Source: Cellvibrionales bacterium UBA4495 (GTDB lineage Bacteria > Pseudomonadota > Gammaproteobacteria > Pseudomonadales > Porticoccaceae). Taken from it: 9,890 nt of DNA. Positions within the stretch are counted from its first letter, which is position 1, and each line of letters starts with the position of its first letter. The stretch lies in contig DGNJ01000091.1 in the NCBI GenBank assembly GCA_002388905.1, positions 51,984-61,873 of the forward strand. The letters run 5' to 3'. This document shows, piece after piece, positions 5,659 to 9,890 of the stretch. A program made the translations under genes and the position numbers. The notes below the pieces were generated by a model, which ran no database searches, had not been told where the DNA came from, and was given only the letters and a program-made list of their open reading frames with translations.

Positions 5659-5701
5659 CCGGCGCCTTTCCAGTCGCAACAGCGGGATTCCATAAGCCGT
5701 T
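5659..5701 (+). repeat. 43-bp direct repeat, right copy
   Basis: Matches 1-43 with one mismatch, in the same orientation. It ends one base before the TTG start of the MFS gene, so it has replaced that gene's native leader or sits exactly against it. The preceding bases (5620-5658) hold GC-rich GCCGGC repeats and no gene. Confidence 0.9.
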
Positions 5702-6865
5702 TTGAACAGTATTCCTCACAAGCGCCTGTCCGCCTTTTACTTCTGGTATTACGGCCTGCTGGGCATCCTGCACCCGTTCTGGCCGATTTTCCTGTCCCAC
5801 AAGCACTTCACGCCCGGGGAAATCGGCCTGTTGCTGGCCATCCAGATGGGGACGCGCATCGTTTCCCCCAACCTCTGGGGAGCCCTGGCCGATGCCACCG
5901 GTCAACGTCTGGGCACCATCCGGTTGGGCGCCGCCTTCGCCTGCCTTTGTTTTGCGGGCATCTTCGCCGGCGACAGCTTCGCCCTGATGGCCCTGGTAAT
6001 GGCCGGCTACAGTTTTTTCTGGAACGCGGTCATGCCCCAGTTCGAGGCCCTGACACTGGATTACCTCCACAGGGAGCCCGAGCGCTACAGTCGTATCCGT
6101 CTCTGGGGCTCGGTTGGCTTTATTATCGCGGTCATGGTGGGGGGTGTCTGGTTCGAGGCGCGTATCGAGGATTTCCGCATCGCCGGTCTTGTGGTGCTGG
6201 CCATGATCTGGCTATCGTCACTGATGGTGCCGGCACCCGATTTTCGCCGACCGACGCCGCGCTCCGGCACGTTCGGCCGGATCCTCCGCCAGAAACCGGT
6301 GCTCGCGTTCCTGGCGATTTCCTGCCTGCTTCAGGTCGCCCACGGCATCTACTATGCCTTTTTCTCCCTGCAGATGGAGGCGGCCGGCTACGGACGGGTG
6401 GCCATCGGCACCTACTGGGCCCTGGGAGTGGTGGCGGAGATAGTGCTGTTCCTGGTGATGCACCGGCTGATGACCAATCGGTCCCTGTGGTGGATAATGA
6501 TGCTCAGCCTGTCGCTCACCGTGGTGCGCTGGCTACTGATCAGCTACTTCACCGCCGACCCCGTGATCCTGTTTGCCGCCCAGGCCCTGCACGCCTTCAG
6601 TTTCGGCGCCTGCCATGCCGTGTCCATGGAGTATATCCGCCGCTTTTTCCCGCCGGAAAACCGGATCCAGGGCCAGGCCATTTATACCGCGTTCAGCTTT
6701 GGTCTGGGCGGCGCTGTCGGCTCGCTGCTGGGCGGTGCGATCTGGACGCTGAATCCCGACCTGACCTTCAATGTGGCCGCGCTGATTACCGCCATTGCCG
6801 TCTATATCGCCTATCGTGGCCTCAACCATCGCACTGTCGGCTCTGGCGCCGGGGTGATGGACTGA
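5702..6865 (+). CDS. HcaT-like MFS transporter
   Basis: A 387-residue, 12-helix inner-membrane transporter of the major facilitator superfamily, closest in feel to the HcaT/MFS_1-like group (E. coli HcaT is of similar length). The N-terminus has RLSAFYFWYYGLLGILHPFW (8-27), the first helix typical of this group. The loop between helices 2 and 3 has GALADATGQR (60-69), a variant of MFS motif A. The substrate cannot be assigned. TAA at 5693-5695 closes the frame upstream, so translation must start at TTG 5702 or later; no ribosome binding site precedes it. The native start was possibly ATG with the A replaced at the repeat junction. The body is intact. It lies 92 bases upstream of nfeD on the same strand and may be read together with it. 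Confidence 0.87.
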   Translation: MNSIPHKRLSAFYFWYYGLLGILHPFWPIFLSHKHFTPGEIGLLLAIQMGTRIVSPNLWGALADATGQRLGTIRLGAAFACLCFAGIFAGDSFALMALVMAGYSFFWNAVMPQFEALTLDYLHREPERYSRIRLWGSVGFIIAVMVGGVWFEARIEDFRIAGLVVLAMIWLSSLMVPAPDFRRPTPRSGTFGRILRQKPVLAFLAISCLLQVAHGIYYAFFSLQMEAAGYGRVAIGTYWALGVVAEIVLFLVMHRLMTNRSLWWIMMLSLSLTVVRWLLISYFTADPVILFAAQALHAFSFGACHAVSMEYIRRFFPPENRIQGQAIYTAFSFGLGGAVGSLLGGAIWTLNPDLTFNVAALITAIAVYIAYRGLNHRTVGSGAGVMD

Positions 6866-6957
6866 GAGGACCTGTTAAAAGGCCCGTGGTGGTTTTACAA
6901 AAGACCCGGGGCAATGCAGAATGGCTCGACAGGGGAATCTTCCGGGAGCCTCGCACC

Positions 6958-8391
6958 ATGCGCAAAGGAAAGCCGCGCCACACCGCACCAGTATCGCTTG
7001 CCGTTCTGGCGGCGGGTTTTTTCCTGGCGGCCGCGACGATCGGCGCTGCCGACCGGGAGGCGTGGTTACTGACCATCGACGGCGCCATCGGTCCCGCCAC
7101 CGCCGATTACTTCAGCCGCAGCCTCGACGACGCCGCCGACGCCGGAGCACCGCTGGTGGTCCTGCGCATGGATACTCCCGGCGGCCTGGATACTTCCATG
7201 CGCACCATGATACGCGCCATTCTCGACAGCCCGGTGCCGGTCGCCTGCCTGGTGGGGCCCAGCGGTGCCCGGGCGGCCAGCGCCGGTACCTATATCCTCT
7301 ACGCCTGCCATGTGGCGGCCATGGCCGATGCCACCACCATCGGTGCCGCCACGCCGGTTTCCATCGGCGGGGGCGGTCCGTCCATGCCGGGGGGGCTGGG
7401 CGGCGAAGAAGACAGTGGTCAGGGCAAGGAAGAGGCGCCGGATAAAAAGGCTGAGGAGAGTGAGGAATCCGGTGCGCCGGCAGGCGACGCCCATACCCGC
7501 AAGGCGGTCAACGATGCCGTCGCCTATATCCGCTCCCTGGCGCAACTGCGCGGCCGTAACCAGGACTGGGCCGAGCGAGCCGTGCGCGATGCCGCCACCC
7601 TCACCGCCTCCGAAGCCCTGGAGAACAATGCCATCGACCTGATCGCCGATAACCCCGGCGACCTGCTGGAAAAGCTGGACGGCCGCACGGTGACCATTGC
7701 CGGCCAGGCCCGAACCCTGAATACCGCCGACCTCACCCTGCGACCCGTGGAGCCGGACTGGCGCTACCGTTTCCTGTCCACCATTACCGATCCCAACGTC
7801 GCCTATATCCTCATGCTGGTGGGCGTCTACGGTCTGCTGTTGGAGTTCTACAACCCGGGTGCCGTGTTTCCCGGCGTCACCGGTGCCATTTCCCTGCTGC
7901 TGGCCCTCTACGCCTTTCAGGTCATGCCCGTCAGCTACACGGGCCTGATCCTGATGCTCCTGGGTATCGCCCTGATGGTGGCCGAGGCCATGGCGCCCAG
8001 CTTCGGGGTGCTGGGCATTGGCGGCACCGCCGCCTTTGTTCTAGGCTCAATCATGCTGATGGATACCGATGTGCCCGGCTTCCAGATCGCCCTGCCCCTG
8101 ATTCTGGCGACGGCGGTAGTCACCGCCGGCCTGGTGATTCTGGTGCTGGGCATGGCTATCCGGGCGCGCGGGCGGAAAGTGGTGATGGGCGACGAATCGT
8201 GGCTGGGGGCCGAGGCCTTCGCCCTGGATGGTTTCGAGCGCGAGGGCTATGTCCGTATTCACGGCGAACTCTGGCGGGCCAGGAGTGACACCCCGGTGGC
8301 CGAGGGGCAGAAAGTGCGGGTGAACCGCGTTGAGGGGTTGACGCTCCATGTCGAACCCCAGTCAGTAGAAGAAGGAGGGGCTCCATCGTGA
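6958..8391 (+). CDS. nfeD: NfeD family membrane serine protease (ClpP class)
   Basis: A 477-residue long-form NfeD. Residues 1-31 are a signal peptide or signal anchor (basic MRKGKPRH, then [20 protein letters not shown]). A ClpP-like protease domain follows: [11 protein letters not shown] (71-81), the nucleophile S108 in [10 protein letters not shown] and the probable base K182 in [15 protein letters not shown], matching the Ser-Lys dyad known for archaeal NfeD. Residues about 137-180 form a Gly-rich then acidic/Lys-rich insert between the two. Several membrane helices span about 281-402, and a soluble OB-fold NfeD domain (about 405-470, [13 protein letters not shown]) ends it. The family cleaves hydrophobic stretches of partner proteins, including stomatins. 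ATG 6958 has GGGAG nine bases upstream. It overlaps the next gene by four bases, indicating an operon with its SPFH partner. Confidence 0.92.
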   Translation: MRKGKPRHTAPVSLAVLAAGFFLAAATIGAADREAWLLTIDGAIGPATADYFSRSLDDAADAGAPLVVLRMDTPGGLDTSMRTMIRAILDSPVPVACLVGPSGARAASAGTYILYACHVAAMADATTIGAATPVSIGGGGPSMPGGLGGEEDSGQGKEEAPDKKAEESEESGAPAGDAHTRKAVNDAVAYIRSLAQLRGRNQDWAERAVRDAATLTASEALENNAIDLIADNPGDLLEKLDGRTVTIAGQARTLNTADLTLRPVEPDWRYRFLSTITDPNVAYILMLVGVYGLLLEFYNPGAVFPGVTGAISLLLALYAFQVMPVSYTGLILMLLGIALMVAEAMAPSFGVLGIGGTAAFVLGSIMLMDTDVPGFQIALPLILATAVVTAGLVILVLGMAIRARGRKVVMGDESWLGAEAFALDGFEREGYVRIHGELWRARSDTPVAEGQKVRVNRVEGLTLHVEPQSVEEGGAPS

Positions 8392-9173
8392 CCAGTTATT
8401 TCACTGTTATATTGCTGCTATTTGTCGTCGCCCTGCTGGCCAGCACGTTCCGTATCCTGCGGGAGTACGAGCGCGGGGTGATTTTCATGTTGGGTCGCTT
8501 TTACAAGGTAAAAGGGCCGGGGCTGATCATTGTCGTGCCCTTCATCCAGCAAATGGTGAAGGTGGACCTGCGAATCATTGTCCTGGACGTGCCCTCCCAG
8601 GACGTGATTTCCCGGGATAACGTCTCGGTCAAGGTCAATGCCGTGCTCTACTACCGGGTGGTGGATTCCCAGGACGCCATCATCAATGTCGAGAATTACC
8701 ACGAGGCCACGGGCCAGCTGGCCCAGACCACCCTGCGCTCGGTGCTCGGCCAGCATGAACTCGACGAGATGCTGGCGGAGCGGGACAAACTCAATGCCGA
8801 TATCCAGAAAATCCTCGACGAGCAGACCGATGCCTGGGGCATCAAGGTCAGCAATGTCGAGCTCAAGCACGTGGACCTCAACGAGAATATGATCCGGGCC
8901 ATTGCCAAGCAGGCCGAGGCCGAGCGGGAAAGACGCGCCAAGGTGATTCACGCCGAGGGCGAGATGCAGGCCGCCGAGAAACTGCGCGAGGCCGCCAACG
9001 TCCTGGCCCGCGGGCCGGGCGCCATGCAGTTGCGCTATATGCAGACCCTCATGGAAATCGCCGGAGAGAAGAACTCCACCATTGTCTTTCCCCTGCCCAT
9101 CGACCTTATCAACGCTCTGATGCCGGGTGTTGCGGGCGGCGGCAAGGGCGGTACGGACTCGCCGGACAGCTAG
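8388..9173 (+). CDS. SPFH/stomatin family protein (slipin)
   Basis: A 261-residue membrane-anchored SPFH (band 7) protein that forms oligomers and organises membrane domains. It has an N-terminal helix ([16 protein letters not shown]), then [20 protein letters not shown] and the core [20 protein letters not shown] with YYRVVD. Next is the conserved [20 protein letters not shown], then an alpha-helical coiled-coil rich in Glu, Ala and Arg (about 165-205), and a hydrophobic C-terminal stretch [19 protein letters not shown]. The GTG start at 8388 overlaps the nfeD stop (GTGA), and GGAGG lies nine bases upstream. Pairing with nfeD is the standard arrangement; the C-terminal hydrophobic region is the kind NfeD cuts. 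No lesions seen. Confidence 0.93.
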   Translation: MTSYFTVILLLFVVALLASTFRILREYERGVIFMLGRFYKVKGPGLIIVVPFIQQMVKVDLRIIVLDVPSQDVISRDNVSVKVNAVLYYRVVDSQDAIINVENYHEATGQLAQTTLRSVLGQHELDEMLAERDKLNADIQKILDEQTDAWGIKVSNVELKHVDLNENMIRAIAKQAEAERERRAKVIHAEGEMQAAEKLREAANVLARGPGAMQLRYMQTLMEIAGEKNSTIVFPLPIDLINALMPGVAGGGKGGTDSPDS

Positions 9174-9179
9174 TGCCGC

Positions 9180-9208
9180 TTGCGCCACTGGCGTCGATGC
9201 CCTAGAAT
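9180..9208 (+). promoter_or_regulatory. rpsF operon promoter
   Basis: TTGCGC (9180-9185) and TAGAAT (9203-9208) are separated by exactly 17 bases. The bases after the -10 box are TGCGCGCCCC, a GC-rich discriminator typical of ribosomal promoters under ppGpp/DksA control. The -35 box begins seven bases after the slipin stop. This is a strong sigma-70 candidate. Confidence 0.7.
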
Positions 9209-9220
9209 TGCGCGCCCCTA

Positions 9221-9241
9221 AACCCGGACTTGATCCGGGTT
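9221..9241 (+). promoter_or_regulatory. Hairpin in the rpsF leader
   Basis: AACCCGGA and TCCGGGTT form an 8-bp perfect stem around a 5-base loop (CTTGA). No T-run follows, so it is not a standard terminator. Its 3' arm can pair instead with AACCCG at 9275-9280, so it may take part in a structural switch. Confidence 0.6.
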
Positions 9242-9287
9242 CTCCTTGCCACACCGAATGGGTCGGGTGGCTTTAACCCGTAAGGAG
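9242..9287 (+). promoter_or_regulatory. rpsF leader structure, possible S6:S18 autoregulation site
   Basis: GCCAC-A-CCGA (9248-9257) pairs with TCGG-GTGGC (9263-9271), a 9-bp stem with one bulged A and an ATGGG loop. CTCCTT (9242-9247) is fully complementary to the rpsF ribosome binding site AAGGAG (9282-9287), so it could close a stem around this hairpin and hide the site. Bacterial rpsF leaders often carry an RNA motif with a CCG element bound by the S6:S18 complex. The ACCG here may be its equivalent, but I could not match the full consensus. Confidence 0.5.
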
Positions 9288-9292
9288 CAACA

Positions 9293-9754
9293 ATGCGCCA
9301 TTATGAAATCGTATTCATGGTCCACCCGGACCAGAGTGACCAAGTGCCGGGTATGATCGATCGCTACTCCAGGATCGTCGAGTCCGGCAACGGCAAGGTC
9401 CACCGCCTGGAGGACTGGGGCCGTCGGCAACTCGCCTATCCCATCCAGAAGATTCACAAGGCTCACTATGTTCTCATGAATATCGAGTGCGGCAAGGACG
9501 TGCTCGACGAGCTCTCTTCCAACTTCCGCTACAACGACGCCGTCCTTCGCAACCTTATGGTCAAGCGCGACGAGGCCAAGACCGAAGAGACCGAGATCAT
9601 GAAGAGCGAGCGCGCCGACAAGCAGGAAAAGGAAAACCGGGAGCGCCGCGAAGCCGAGCGCGCCGCCAAGGCCGCCCAGTCCGAATCCAGGCAGGACGAG
9701 GGTGAGCAGTCCAGCGACAGCGAAGAGAAAACCGAACAAGCGGAGGAGAAATAA
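9293..9754 (+). CDS. rpsF: 30S ribosomal protein S6
   Basis: A 153-residue small-subunit ribosomal protein that pairs with S18 in the platform of the 30S subunit. The conserved core is [40 protein letters not shown] (35-54), [11 protein letters not shown] (56-66) and [11 protein letters not shown] (85-95). A long charged tail (about 96-153) rich in Glu, Lys, Arg and Ser ends in EEK; such tails vary between species, and in E. coli the C-terminus receives extra glutamates from RimK. ATG 9293 has AAGGAG five bases upstream. rpsR follows after three bases, so the two are co-translated. Regulation probably involves the upstream promoter and leader. Confidence 0.97.
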   Translation: MRHYEIVFMVHPDQSDQVPGMIDRYSRIVESGNGKVHRLEDWGRRQLAYPIQKIHKAHYVLMNIECGKDVLDELSSNFRYNDAVLRNLMVKRDEAKTEETEIMKSERADKQEKENRERREAERAAKAAQSESRQDEGEQSSDSEEKTEQAEEK

Positions 9755-9757
9755 GCC

Positions 9758-9890
9758 ATGGCACGCTTCAACCGACGTCGTAAGTTTTGCCGCTTCTCCG
9801 TGGAAGGGGCGCCCGAGATCGATTACAAGGACCTGGAGACACTGAAGGGCTTTGTTTCCGAAACCGGGAAGATCGTGCCCAGCCGCATTA
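9758..9890 (+). CDS. rpsR: 30S ribosomal protein S18, 5' part
   Basis: The first 44 residues are visible: [20 protein letters not shown], then [19 protein letters not shown] and [13 protein letters not shown] and the DYKD...L..F..ETGKI.PSRI pattern are diagnostic of S18, which binds 16S rRNA next to S6. The gene runs off the window; about 30 residues are missing. ATG 9758 is three bases after the rpsF stop, with GGAGG at 9742-9746 inside the end of rpsF, so translation depends on rpsF. Confidence 0.96.
   Translation, partial: MARFNRRRKFCRFSVEGAPEIDYKDLETLKGFVSETGKIVPSRI

Noticed and set aside
5647..6957. Upstream extension of the nfeD frame, open back to 5647
   Set aside because: It overlaps the MFS gene in another frame and reads as low-complexity, Pro/Arg/Gly-rich text. 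The signal peptide at ATG 6958 marks the true start.
8418..9254. 278-residue minus-strand ORF
   Set aside because: It is the antisense shadow of the slipin gene, with His/Gly/Leu-biased composition and no family features.
9218..9739. 173-residue minus-strand ORF over rpsF
   Set aside because: Antisense of the ribosomal protein S6 gene; its leucine-rich text mirrors the Glu/Lys codons of S6.

Overview
The window looks like a GC-rich gammaproteobacterial chromosome. The C-terminal part of glnE, an HcaT-like MFS transporter, an NfeD protease with an SPFH/slipin partner, and the rpsF-rpsR ribosomal operon all fit that group. I cannot name the genus. The edges (about 1-828 and 5702-9890) read as high-GC housekeeping DNA. 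The middle (about 829-5620) looks less GC-rich by eye and is accessory DNA in visible decay.

Left edge (1-828): a glnE tail with its 5' part missing and one single-base frameshift. A short convergent reading frame of unknown origin follows. The first 43 bases recur, with one mismatch, at 5659-5701, directly before the MFS gene.

Middle (829-5619): a probable insertion-sequence end at 829, then a promoter whose -35 box lies in a 21-bp palindrome, then a 220-base leader. Two intact, translationally coupled genes follow: a DUF427 protein and a TesB-fold thioesterase. After them come a broken egtB-like gene, a fragment of an unrecognised gene, a possible tiny hydrophobic ORF, an intact EthD-like alpha-beta-barrel protein, the first ~34 codons of a short-chain dehydrogenase, and the 39-codon tail of another unrecognised gene. 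That tail is split by an IS481-family element (4328-5534) with imperfect terminal repeats and a 5-bp target duplication. The three visible frameshifts in the window each fit loss of one base from a short homopolymer.

Right edge (5702-9890): the MFS gene starts at a TTG without a ribosome binding site, at the point where the 43-bp repeat ends. NfeD and slipin follow as an overlapping pair forming a membrane protease/scaffold module. Then comes a strong-looking promoter with a GC-rich discriminator, a structured leader that could hide the rpsF ribosome binding site, rpsF, and the start of rpsR.

Overall, repeat- and IS-driven rearrangement has joined fragments of several genes between two stretches of core chromosome. 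I see no CRISPR array, tRNA, rRNA, integrase or defence system. The accessory gene set (DUF427, thioesterase, EgtB-like, EthD-like, SDR) suggests a metabolic cluster, but no substrate can be read from the sequence.
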